Part shown: positions 1 to 10,853 of the stretch, piece after piece | How positions within the stretch are numbered: position 1 is the first letter of the stretch | Layout: every line of letters starts with the position of its first letter | Origin: Ipomoea triloba | Lineage: Eukaryota; Streptophyta; Magnoliopsida; Solanales; Convolvulaceae | Direction of reading: 5' to 3' | Length of the DNA stretch: 64,000 nucleotides | Assembly: GCF_003576645.1 (NCBI RefSeq) | Contig: NC_044927.1 | Location: 10,046,638-10,110,637, forward strand | Notes under the pieces: generated by a model | Database searches by the model: none | What the model saw: only the letters and a program-made list of their open reading frames with translations | Told to the model about the DNA's origin: nothing | Made by a program: the position numbers and the translations under genes

Positions 1-107
1 GCTAGCTAATTATGGAATCTTGATTTTTGTGTTTTATCCTTAATTTGTACCCATTTGAATTGCATGGTGTTAAGTTGAAAATTAATGAATATTTGTTTTC
101 AGGAGGC
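1..107 (+). other. 3' end of a 5'-UTR intron, saposin gene copy 1
   Basis: The stretch aligns with 4750-4846 upstream of the second copy and ends in a T-rich acceptor (TTTTCAG at about 96-102) five bases before the ATG. This implies a leader intron, as seen complete in copy 2. The promoter and first leader exon of copy 1 lie outside the window. Confidence 0.6.
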
Positions 108-2083
108 ATGGATAGAAGGCTCTGCTTTGTTGTTCTGCTACTAGCAATTAGCTGCTGCTGCTGCAGTGCAAAAGATTTAGCAGCTATTCACCTTAAGACA
201 GAATCCTTAGGTACTTATCCATTTTGGTTATTTTTCACTTCCAAATCCTGATAATAAATTCTAAGTCTGTGGAGGACTAAAATGGAATTTGTAATCTCTA
301 ACAAACATTCCCTAGATATATGCTTCCTTGGTTTCTCTGCCTTATTTGTCTAAATGGAAATCTTAAAATGAGAGAGATCCCACTAAATATTTTGGCACTG
401 TTTGGTAAATAATCAGCCTATCAGTCAATTTTAGCCTATTAATTGTTTGGCTAATAAGCTTTTTGTAACTCCAAAATGCTAAAATTTAAAAGGCTACTTA
501 AAGCAGTCTTTTCAATTAGCTTTTTGAGAAAAGAAATTATACCAAACAGGGCCTTTATACTTGCTTGTGCACTTTTATCTTTTCAATTCTTACTTATATC
601 TATTTGGAATATCCAGTTTGTTGAGTCATTTCAATAAATGTACTTAGTTTTTGCTTACATCCACAGAGAAACAAGTTCAAGTCAGCGCAAATGAATATCT
701 GTGCTTATTGTGTAAAGGGGTAGTCACCATCTTATCTGATGAGGAGACACAAAGAGAGATAATTAGCGCCATTAACGCAGTTTGCTTCAATTTTTTTCCA
801 TCCCAAGAGGTATTTAATGCTTCAGCTCCTAACTGTCCATTAAAGCTCCATCTACTTAACAATATAGCACATACTACAACAAAAGCACAGAATGTTGTGT
901 TGATATGCTATCTGCTAGATAAGTTGTGAAAACTTAGAATGACCTATGAGTGATGGAAAATTTACAACTATTGATCTGTTACTGGCTGGCATATTGGCTC
1001 TGTTTGGTAAATAATCAGCCTATCAGCCAATTTTGGCTTATTTGACCACTATTAGTTATTTGATTTGGTTAAAAAATCAATATATGTGTTTGGTTAATAA
1101 GCTTGTTGTAACTCCAAAATGCTAAAATTCAAAAGACTACTCAAAGCAGCCTTTTCAATTAGCTTTTTGAGAAAAGAAATTATACAAAACAGCTATCCCC
1201 TAACAGCTAATTTATCAAACAACTCTCTACAATCAGCTAATGTTTTCAACAAATCATACATTCTAACCCAAACAGCCAACCCAATCAGCTAACAGCCATT
1301 TACCAAACAGGGCTAATATCTTTAAATTTGAAGCAGATCTTGAAATTACTACTGGTGTAGTATCTTTGAATTTGCAGTTATTATTTATAACTTTCCTTTT
1401 AACAATATTGAAAATTGAATTAATGTTACTCCATTCTGAAAACAGTGCAATGACGAGGTGGATCAACTTTCTAATATATTCAAAATCATCGACTCCTACA
1501 CGCCTGAAAGTTTGTGCCAAGAGATTGAGCTCTGTGAAAAAGTTGTTTCCATTTCTCAATATGCATCCAATAGTAGCTGTGATTTATGTCATCGTACTGT
1601 TATGGAGGCCACAGAACAGGTATACTATCTAAGGTCATATATTTTGGTTTCATACTTAGCTTGTTAAAGAGCCTGCATGACTGTATTATTTTCTCTTACT
1701 GTAATATCATATCGAAGAAATGGAGAATTTTATATGTAATCTTTCAGGTTGAAGTGCGTCAGCTGCTCCTGAAGGCTTGTGATTCGGCTACAAATTTTTC
1801 AACAAAGGTGAGAGCTGCGCTGTAATAAAATATACTCCGATCCATACACCACATAACAAGAGCCATTTGGAATGTTAGTTGTTCATCATTTTTGGTTAGA
1901 TGTGGCTTACTAATCTCACTTTCATGATAACTTTGACAGTGCAAGAAGCTGGTTTTCAAATATGCCCCTCTCATTCTGGTGAAAGCCGAGCAGTTGGCAA
2001 AAACAAATGACATCTGCTCTTTGCTGCACCTTTGCGACTCGCCAATACCTAGGATGGAGGAGTCGAGGCATTCTGCATCTTAA
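108..2083 (+). CDS. Saposin B domain-containing (prosaposin-like) protein, copy 1
   Basis: Five exons: 108-210, 667-809, 1446-1619, 1748-1807 and 1940-2083. All have GT-AG borders and the phases agree, giving 207 residues. Residues 1-22 form a signal peptide (start [15 protein letters not shown]). Two saposin B domains follow, each with the six-cysteine pattern CxxC...C...C...C...C (first starts CLLC in exon 2, second CDLC in exon 3). In this family the domains are disulphide-bonded helical bundles that bind lipid or help lipid hydrolases in vacuole/lysosome or the secretory route; the exact partner here is unknown. The C-terminus stops about 28 residues earlier than copy 2 because small deletions near 2050-2080 change the frame. 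Introns 1 and 2 carry hAT-type MITEs. All splice sites and cysteines survive, so I call it probably functional. Confidence 0.85.
395..553. mobile_element. hAT-like MITE, internally deleted copy (intron 1 of saposin copy 1)
   Basis: Begins with CTGTTTGGTAAATAATCAGC and ends with ACCAAACAGGGCC, the inverted ends of the family also present at 996-1313 and 47001-47273. Most of the 3' half is missing. No clean TSD is visible. Confidence 0.65.
996..1313. mobile_element. hAT-like MITE, full-length copy (intron 2 of saposin copy 1)
   Basis: Terminal inverted repeats CTGTTTGGTAAAT and ATTTACCAAACAG, about 318 bp, no coding capacity. Highly similar along its length to 47001-47273 in the PR-10 intron. 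Superfamily is inferred from the terminal sequence; an 8 bp TSD could not be confirmed by eye. Confidence 0.7.
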
Positions 2084-2594
2084 GGAAGAAAAGCAGTGGA
2101 AACCTTGTTCACATGTTGTAGACTGTGGTTTGCTTTCTTAATTTTAAGTGTCAAGTTGCATATTGTTGCTAATAATGAATCTGAATGTTGCATTTCTGCT
2201 TATGTAATATGTTTGCGTCAAGTTGCATATTGTTGCTAATATTGAATCTAAATGTTGTAGTATCTTCTTATGTAAAACTTCAGACCTTTTTTTTTTTATG
2301 ACGAGGAAAACCCTACAACTCTTTTAGGTGTAGGTAAATCTCACTTTACAATCTTTGTTGACAAAAAATCACAAAGAAATAAACCAACCTAGATTATCTA
2401 TACCTGACTCACTCAAACCAAGTAAACAAAGATTTGAACACGTGACCTTAGCTTGTTGTTACAAGTGTAGATCTCTTGCCATTTTCGCCCAAGTTGCAAC
2501 ATATTTTGCTTCAAGAAAATGGGGCATGCCTTCTTCTACTACAATCATATCATATCAATATATAAATAAAAAAGTAAACACTAAAGTAAAATGG
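2084..2594. repeat. Duplicated 3' flank of saposin copy 1
   Basis: Aligns in order with the region after copy 2: 2180-2280 with 10245-10310, and 2290-2540 with 10320-10600, including the poly-T start and the segment ending near GGGGC(A/G)TGCC. It holds 3' UTR and intergenic DNA only. The Stowaway at 9958-10213 is absent here, so it entered unit 2 after duplication, or was lost from unit 1. Confidence 0.7.
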
Positions 2595-2642
2595 AAGTGG
2601 TCCTTTTCCATGCAAGGCTTGAATTGGAGAGTCCACCCCTCG
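2595..2642 (-). pseudogene. Relic of the last exon of the NST1-like gene (duplication unit 1)
   Basis: On the minus strand the TCTCTCTTTCAG acceptor and the next ~45 bp match the start of the terminal exon at 11006. The rest of that exon, including the stop codon region, is absent. The intron side (2643-2953) is well conserved with 11007-11326. No parent gene lies to its right in this unit, so it is a duplication by-product. Confidence 0.7.
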
Positions 2643-2962
2643 CTGAAAGAGAGAATAACCAAGAATACATTAGATATAACTATACAAGCATGTGCACATG
2701 TACCACCATAATTTACTGCAGCAATGAAAGACTTTGCAACCATATTTTCATGGGCTACTTCTATACATGCAAGTGTATTAAAATAAAATTAAACTATGCA
2801 TCTTCATATTACAAAGTTTTAAGGGAAACCCCCACATTTGTGTTCCGGTTCTCTACAGTATACATCATATATTTCATTATAAAACTGTGAAGATGTTAGC
2901 CATCTCCAACACAATGGTATCATATGCTAACAAGATTCAATAAGCACAGCATGCTTCCCTAA

Positions 2963-3240
2963 CAGCATGTTTGGTTAACGGAATGAATTTTAAAGGAATG
3001 AGAATAGTATTGCATAGGGAATGGAATAGGTAAGGAATAGAATATGAATTGTATTCTATTGTTTGGTTCGCCGAAGGAATAGACTTTAGGAATGTAATTT
3101 CAATGTTTGGTTAGTTTAAGGATTAGAAATGGAATGTGTTTAAAAGACATAAATACCCCTATATAAAAAATGTATTATTATTATTTTTTGAAAATCAACT
3201 CATAACTTAGATTAATAAAAATGTATTATTATTATTATTA

Positions 3241-3275
<35 letters not shown>

Positions 3276-3501
3276 AATTATAATATAATACAAAGGGTAT
3301 TTTTGGTATTTAGTATAAAAGCTATTCCCAAATGCTTGGAAATAGCTAATACTAGGGGGTCCCATAGGAATGGCTATTCCCCTTGCAAAGGGAATAGCTC
3401 ATTCCTGGGAATGTTATTCCTAGGAATAGAATGACGAACCAAACGGTGGAATAGGTCTATTCCCGGGAATGGAATACCTATTCCACGAACCAAACACGCT
3501 G
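2963..3501. mobile_element. Tourist/PIF-Harbinger-like MITE (539 bp)
   Basis: Ends CAGCATGTTTGGTT and AACCAAACACGCTG are imperfect inverted repeats, and both sides carry TAA (2960-2962 and 3502-3504), the 3 bp TSD typical of PIF/Harbinger elements. The interior has repeated GGAATAG-type motifs and a (TA)n run at 3245-3272. No coding sequence. It sits ten bases beyond the end of duplication unit 1 homology (2953). Confidence 0.75.
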
Positions 3502-3504
3502 TAA

Positions 3505-3837
3505 TTGCTAGACATAACAATGTTAAGCTTCGTTGCTATGCACAACGTTGGAATAAAGTCATTATGGCTTCAATTTGAAAGTTTATACTAACGGGATGAG
3601 TACATTAAAAATATTTCTTTACTAAAGTTTATACTAACGGATGTAAAGTTATTAGGAAAAAATACTAAAATTAAAATAATATGAACCATTTATTTTATCA
3701 AATAATTAAACAGACATTTTTTAGTTTCCTTTATAAGTCTAACTTTATTAGCTATTATTAATAATATATAATATATAATATATAATAATTAATAATATAG
3801 TTGATAATACATTATTACACGTGGCAACGTTTGCCTA
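3505..3837. repeat. Dispersed AT-rich repeat, second copy at 19625-19800
   Basis: AGTTTATACTAACGG and the following ~170 bp are shared with 19625-19800. Class unknown; no ORF and no clear ends. The left part repeats its own opening motif twice (near 3578 and 3626). Confidence 0.5.
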
Positions 3838-4846
3838 ATTTTTAATTTTTTTATTCAATTTTATTATTAATTTTTTTCATAACATTCGCAACCATCAACA
3901 TCAATCATTATTTCTTCCTCCAATTCCTCTAGGAAATAAGGCATCATAGTCCAAGAAGGCTTTGTGGCTAATTTCTCTCCCACTCTCTCTGATTCTCTCT
4001 TACTCTCTCTACGCTCTCCGGTGAGTTCATTTTCATTGTTTCAATTGCAATACTTTATATCTCTAAATGCATCTGTTGATACATTTTGATCGTAGTTCAT
4101 GTTAAACTTTCGTGTTTTTCTTCATTTATTTCAGCATTTTGATTAATCATTGTATGATACTTGTGTTGGAAATTTTGAGTTGATTTTTGCTTGATTTTGT
4201 TAATTGAATCTGGTTTTCAATGGTTCAAATAATAGGAAGGTTTTGATTCTGATTTTGATTCAATTAATTTACAAAATTAATTTACAAAATAAAATTATTT
4301 AAGTATTTTAGATTGTAAATGCTAATTTTTCAATGGTTTCACAAGATGAAGGTTCTGATGCTAATCTTGAGTCAATTAAGTAACAGAAATATAATTCTGA
4401 AAAATAATGATAAATTAAGCATATTACAGATGGTGACTATCAGATATACAAAAAAACAGTAGACGGTGACTGCTAAGTTCAAATCTTTGTTGTCACAAGT
4501 CCAAATCTTTCTATCTCTGCTTGTTGATAGATTTTGTTATCTTTTCTGTTACAAGAATAATGATGTCTACATTTAAAACTTTTCTGCTGTTTTAAATAGT
4601 ATGATATAACTCAGATCTAGCAAGCTCATTGAAACATGCTTCAGGGAATATTCAGAAAATTACATGTAAATTTGACAAAGCATCAAGAACTGAAATATTG
4701 GGCAGAAATATGTTGAAAAGAATGCAGATTGGATATTGAACTAGGACAGATTGAGACCTAATTATGGAATCTTGATTCTTGTGTTTTATCCTTTGTACCC
4801 ATGTGCTATTAAGTTGAAAATTAATGAATATTTCTTTTCAGGAAGC
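3838..4846 (+). promoter_or_regulatory. Promoter, leader exon and 5'-UTR intron of saposin copy 2
   Basis: A CT-rich leader (about 3890-4020, with many CTCTCT motifs) ends at a strong donor CCG|GTGAGT at 4021. The matching acceptor TTTTCAG|GAAGC lies just before the ATG at 4847, so the leader intron is about 820 bp. CT-rich leaders and long first introns often raise expression in plants (known in general, not shown here). The transcription start is not determinable by eye. Confidence 0.6.
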
Positions 4847-7800
4847 ATGGATAGAAGGCTCTGCTTCGTTCTTCTTGTACTAGCTATTAGCTGGTGCTGT
4901 AGTGCAAAAGATTTAGCAGCTGCTGACCTTAAGAGAGAATCCTTAGATGCCTCAGGTACTTATCCATTTTGGTTAGTTTCCCATTCCATATCCTGATAAT
5001 AAATTCAAAGGCTGTGGATAAATGTCTTGAGTTATAGTGATGCACTATTATTATCTGAATGGTAAGATCTCTATATCGTTTGTTAACAAACACTGTAGAA
5101 CAGCTTCTGGTTTTTAATCATAAAACACCTTATTTAACATCATGGAGATTTGAAAGTTAGAAATGCTGATATTTTTCATTCCTCTATATAAGAATTTGTA
5201 GTTTCTAACAAACATTCCCTAGATGCTTCCTTGGTTTCTCTGCCTCTTGCATCCTGCTTATTTGTCTAAATGAAAATTTTAGAATGAGGTCTTACTTATA
5301 TCTATTTGGAATATCCAGTTTCTTGAGTCATTTCGATAAATGTAACTGCTGAATGAAATTATGGAGTACATTAGTTTTTGCTTGCATCCACAGAGAAACA
5401 AGTTCAAGCCACAAAACTAGTCAGCAGGAATGAACAAGTGTGCTTATTGTGTGAACAATATGCATCTGAGGCACTCGCTTTCCTTTCTAATGAGCAGACC
5501 CAAAGAGAGATAACTGACTTCCTTCTCAAGGCATGCTCTAAGTTTCCAATGTACAAGCAAGAGGTATTAATGCTTCAGCTCCTAATTGTCCATTAAAGCT
5601 CCATCTTTTATCTGGAAACAATTCAACAATCTACTTAACAATATAGCACATATTACAACAAAAGCAGAGAATGTTGTGTTGATATGTTATCCATAGATTT
5701 GAGCCCTTATCTGGTACGTTTCTGCTAGATAAGTTGTGAAAACTTAAAATGACCTTTGAGTGATGGAAAATTTACAACTATTGATCTGCTACTGCCATAA
5801 TATCTTTAAATTTGCAGCAGATCTTGAAATTTACAACCATTGATCTGCTATTGGTGTAGTATCTTTGAATTTGCAGTTATTGATCTGTTATTATTTATAA
5901 CTTTCCTTTTACCAATATTGAAAATTGAACTAATGTTACTCCATTCTGCAAACAGTGCATTGGGTGGGTGAATCATTATGCTATTCTTTTCTTCATAGAG
6001 ATCTCCTCCTTACAGCCTGAAAACTTGTGCCAAGAGATTGACCTCTGTGAAAAAGTTGTTTCCATTTCTCAATATGTATCCAATAGTAGCTGCGATTTAT
6101 GTCATCGTGCTGTTATGGAGGCCGTACAGCAGTTGAAAAATCCAGACGCACAGGTATACTATCTAAGGTCATATATTTTTGGTTCATGATCTGTTTCATA
6201 CTCCGTATTTGTTAAAGGGCCTGCATCATAATAGTGCATTACAGAGCATAATTTTCAACTAGTAAAGCCTGTATGACTGTATTATGGTTTCTGCATGTAA
6301 CAAATTGTTTGACCAACATACACACGTCTTTATGGTATGGAAGTAAAATAATTAATTAAAGAAGATATGCAATTGTTGTTGATTATAATATATTGGACTC
6401 CAAGATGGGAGTATTGCACTATTTTATCTTAAGGCTATCATTGCCTTCATGGGGTTGGCTGGGGGTGGAGAGTTCCTTGATTATAAAAATCAAGTTCTCA
6501 ATATGGTGTATCCAATTGTATGCATATTTTTTAGCTTTAAACCATTTGGATGAATATGTTAAGGGTCAAGGTAGAAGGTATTCGATATTGAACTAGGTTG
6601 GTTGGATTGTTATCTTAAGAAATAGCTACTGCTATTTCTGTGCATGGTTTTCCTTGATTGTAAAAATCAAGTTCTCAATCTATGATGGCTGAATATATAT
6701 AGAATCCGGTTCATATGAGAACCAATTTCTAGGTGAAAACCTATGGACAAATCCAAACTATAAATCTACAAGATCTGATGAATATGAAATCAAGTAAATA
6801 AGGAGCGGGGTCATTTTCATAAATATTAAAGATCGCCATGTAGAAAAGCATTCTTGATATCTAACTGATGTAAGGCCCAATAATTTATGGCTGCCAAAGA
6901 TAAAAGTAATTGAATTGATGCAATTTTAGCTACAGGAGAAAAAGTATTAGTGTAACCTAAACCAAAAATTTGAGTGTAGCCTTTTGCCACCAGCCGTGCC
7001 TTAAGGCGATCAATCTTGCCATCACGGCCCGCCTTCACAGTATAAATCCACCTATAACCAACAACAGTTTTACCAAGAGGGAGGAGAACCAACTCCCATT
7101 TGCCACTAGACTGTAGGGCCTTCATTTCTGCTAGCATGGCTTGGCGCCAACCTGGATCCGGGAGGGCCTCACGAGTGGATTTAGGTATACACACATAAGA
7201 AATGTGAGAAAGAAGGGCAAATTAAGGGGAAGATACACGATGATAACTCAAAAAGGTATATATTGGATGAGGGTTATGAGTAGAACGTGTACCTTTCCGG
7301 ATAGCAATGGGTGCCTCAGTGGGATCAGTTCCAGATTGCTGTTGAAGTGGTGGAACCACAACCGGAGGATCGGGTGGCACAGGTGAGTCAACAGGAACCT
7401 CAATAGGCACATGGCGAGGACAACATTAGTAGACTTGAAGAGGGCGGTCAGGAGCAGTTGGAGGATCAGGATCCTGGGCAAGTTAAAGTGGACCAAGATA
7501 AGGAAGAGGGAGAACCTTCGAAATAGAGACTGGGTCACCTGATGACGGCTGGAAAAAAGGGGTAGATTCAATAAAAGTGACATCTACAGACACAAAACGA
7601 TGGTTAAGCTCTGGAGAAAAACATCAATAACCCTTTTGGAGCCGAGAATAACCCAAGAAAACACACTTGACAACTTTAGGGGCCAATTTCAAACGCTCAA
7701 GAGTCATGTCATGAACAAAACAAACACACCCAAACACCCGAGGTGGAAGAGGGAAAAGATCGACCGAAGGATACACAATGGAATATGGGGTATCATTGTT

Positions 7801-9890
7801 TAGTACTGAGGATGGCATGCGATTGATCATGTAACACGCAGTAAGGATAGCATCAGCTCAAAAATGATGAGGAACATGAGAGTGTACTAACATAGTGCGA
7901 GCAATTTCAACCAAATGTCGATTTTTACGTTCAGCCACCCCAATTTGTTGAGGTGTGTAAACACACGACCGTTGGTGTAACATACCCCGAGAGGTCATAT
8001 AGGACTGAAATGGATTAGAGAGATATTCATTAGCATTGTCACTACGCAAAACACGAATGGGTTTACCGAATTGAGTTTGTATTTCAGAACAAAAATTTTG
8101 AAAAATTTGGAATAACTCAAAACGATCTTTCATAAAGAAAACCCAATTACACCTAGAATGATCGTAAGTAAAAGTGACAAAATAACAAAACCCCAAAGTA
8201 AAATTGACACGACATGGACCCCAGACATCAGTGTGAACTAAATTAAAGAGAGACGCAGCCCGATTTTTGACTCTCCGTGAAAAAGACTTACGTGATTGCT
8301 TTCCAAGGTGACATGACTCACAGTCTAATGATTTTAAACACAAACCTGGAACCATCCGTCAAAGTTTGGAGATACTAGGATGGCCCAAACGACTATAGAG
8401 AAGCATATGAGAGTCTGTGGAAGCACAAGCAGCAAGATCACCACCACGAACGTAATAGATGCCTTTTGACTCAATCCCGGTGCCAATCACCTTTCCCGTA
8501 CTACGATCCTGCACAACAACTGAATCCGCACAAAAGGTTATGGACCAGTTCAAGGTAGGAGTAATTTTACTCACAGAGATAAGATTGAAAGGACTATTAG
8601 GAACATATAAAGCTGACTCTAAAGGGAAAGATGGCATAGCAGAAGCCTGACCAACACCGGCAACTGGTGTTTGATGACCATTAGCTAAGGTAACCATGGG
8701 CAAAGTCTTAGACTTTGTGACATTAGTCATAAGAGATAGATTACCAGAAATGTGGTCTGAGGCCCCTGTGTCTAGAATCCAAGTACATGTAGGCATGGTT
8801 CTCATTGGAGTTGAATGGCCAAGAGAGAAAATGTTCAAAATTGCGCAACTTTGGTTAACATTTTATCTTGATATTAAGAAAAAGCTACAGTTATTGCCTT
8901 TAGGGGCAGCCGGGCAGCTGGCTGGGTGGTGGGGGATTCCTTGATTGTAAAAATCTAGACTCCTATTATCATTTCGATGAATGGTTAAGGCCTTACCAGC
9001 CAAGATAAAATATATTCAATGTTGCTCTAGGTTGGTTTACTTTTAATTAATAAAAGGCTACTGTTATGTACTTATGTGGGAGAGTGGGGTTCCTTGATTG
9101 TAAAGATCAAGTTCTCAATCTATTAAGGCTCCTGTTATATTTTTTTTTAAGCTTTAAACCATTGTGCACAAATATGTTGTGGACCAAGGGAGAATTTGTT
9201 CAATACTGCATGAGGTTGGTTCACTTTTATAAAATATCAAATAAATATTTTCTGAGCAATATTAGATGAATATCATGAGCTGTTTCAAGCAACTATTATT
9301 TTCTCTTATTTCTCTAAACTCATCAGCAACTCTACGCACACAGACTCGTGTTAATATTACTGTAAGATTGAAATGGAAGATTTTATATCATTTTATCCAT
9401 GTAATTTTCAGGTTGAAGTACTTCAGCTGCTCCTGAAGGCTTGTGATTCTGCTAAAAACTTTTCAACAAAGGTGAGGGCTGTAATAAAATATACTCAGTA
9501 CATAAAATGCAGGAATAGCATATGTTATTGATATATTTTAAGTATTACATTATATTCATGAGTTCCCTGATGTATATACACATATACACACCACTTAACA
9601 AGAGCCATTTGGAATGCTGTTCATAATTTTTGGTTTGATGTGGCTTACTAATCTCGCTTTCATGATAAATTTGACAGTGCAAGAAGCTGGTTTTCGAATA
9701 TGCCCCTCTGATTCTGGTGAACACGGAGCAGTTCCTAGAAATAAATGACGTCTGCACTTTGCTGCATGTTTGCGACTCGCCAACTCTTGGAATTGAGCTA
9801 GCATTACCTAGGATGGAGGAGTCGAGGGGACTCGAGGCATTCTCCATCTTAAGGAAGAAAACCAGTGGAAACCTTGTTCACATGTTGTAG
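4847..9890 (+). CDS. Saposin B domain-containing (prosaposin-like) protein, copy 2
   Basis: Exons 4847-4955, 5394-5563, 5956-6153, 9412-9471 and 9678-9890, phases compatible, 249 residues. Signal peptide [15 protein letters not shown]..., then two saposin B domains with all twelve cysteines (CLLC/AC/EC/LC/LC, then CDLC/AC/TKC/VC/VC). Likely a vacuolar or secreted precursor cut into two small lipid-binding proteins, by family knowledge. Intron 3 is 3258 bp and holds a reverse-oriented Copia pol fragment and diverged internal repeats; whether it splices efficiently cannot be read from DNA. It differs from copy 1 by an extra segment before the first CxxC and by the longer tail ending SGNLVHML. 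Its exon 3 start ([11 protein letters not shown]) is more hydrophobic than in copy 1. Confidence 0.85.
6430..6690. repeat. Diverged intronic repeat units, saposin copy 2 intron 3
   Basis: Units share CCTTGATTGTAAAAATCAAG and downstream motifs such as TTAAACCAT and TAGGTTGGTT. One full and one partial unit lie here, and more at 8905-9200 on the other side of the Copia fragment. They look like an old ~150-200 bp tandem array split by the retroelement. Confidence 0.55.
6826..8838 (-). mobile_element. Ty1/Copia pol fragment, no LTRs
   Basis: Minus strand, in order: protease ([10 protein letters not shown], about 8770), GAG-pre-integrase (SRLGHPS), integrase (zinc site, then DVWGP...RSDNA...GVAERKN, 8355-7860) and the N-terminal reverse transcriptase ([11 protein letters not shown]...[12 protein letters not shown], 7194-6826). 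It is cut off right after HGDL, before the YVDD catalytic box, and lacks gag, RNase H and both LTRs. In-frame stops at about 8356 and 7855 and frame changes near 7624 and 7220 show it is dead. It lies antisense within saposin copy 2 intron 3. Confidence 0.85.
8905..9200. repeat. Further copies of the intronic repeat
   Basis: Two units (about 8905-9055 and 9075-9210) share GGATTCCTTGATTGTAAA and AGGTTGGTT(T/C)ACTTTT with 6430-6690. Non-coding. Confidence 0.5.
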
Positions 9891-9957
9891 ACTGTTGTTT
9901 GCTTTCTTTTACTGGTGTGAGGGAGATGAATTGCGACTTTGGCTTATATACTTACTA

Positions 9958-10213
9958 CTCCCTCTGTCCCATTTTATCTATCCTACTTACTATTCATAGG
10001 TCAAATAACTATTTCTTCTTTGTTTATTTTCTTTAGTATTCTTAACTCATTTTTAAATTTGATTTGTTGTGTTTAATAATACTTTTAATGTAGTTTTTAA
10101 ATATATAAATTTTGTATATTAATACCAAATTTAACATTATGAAAAATTGGATTAAAAATGACTTCAGTTAAGTCTTGTTAATTGATCAGACACATAAAAT
10201 AGGACGGAGGGAA
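9958..10213. mobile_element. Stowaway-like MITE (256 bp)
   Basis: Ends CTCCCTCTGTCCCATTTTAT and ATAAAATAGGACGGAGGGA, flanked by TA on both sides. These ends and the TA target duplication define Stowaway (Tc1/mariner) MITEs. Present only in duplication unit 2, just after the saposin stop codon. Confidence 0.85.
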
Positions 10214-10853
10214 TATATAGTATACTGGCATTGTGCATAATTGGCGTCAAGTTGCATATTGTTGCTAATATTGAATCTGAATGTTGCATTTCTGCTTTTA
10301 TGTAATATGTTGCAACATTTTTTTTTTTTGGATGACGAGAAAAACCTAAAACCCTTTCAAATGTAAGTAAATATTATCTTGTGATCCTAGTCGACAAAAA
10401 ACCACAAGAAAGTGAGCCAAAATAAATCAGCTTAAATTATCCATGACTCAAATTAAAGGGGCAACAATTCAAACTTGTAACCACAAGATGAACTTGTAAC
10501 CACAAATCTTGTGTTTGTGGTTACAAGTGTAGATCTCTTGCTATGTTTGATTCTTAGTTGGGATTACTCCTGTTGCAACATATTTTGCTTCAAGAAAATG
10601 GGGCGTGCCTTGTACTGCTATAATATCAATCAATAAGAGTAAATACTAACGTAAGAACGTAAGAGGTAAGTATCGTATAATTCTATTTAAAGTGTAAATC
10701 TCTCTTACAAACAAAATAAAGGATACATTGAATACAGTCAATCCAGTATTCTAAACTGTCCTCCACAAGATAGGAGGCAAGCCATTGGCCCTATAAATTC
10801 CCTAATACTCTATCCCTTTTTTCCTCATTTTTTTAATCTACTTTTTGATTTTC
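10214..10853. other. Convergent 3' ends: saposin copy 2 and NST1-like gene
   Basis: The left part repeats duplication unit 1 (see 2180-2560). The right part, about 10660-10853, has no match in unit 1 and would be the 3' UTR of the minus-strand gene. No ORF of interest. The two genes converge with about 960 bp between stop codons. Confidence 0.5.
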
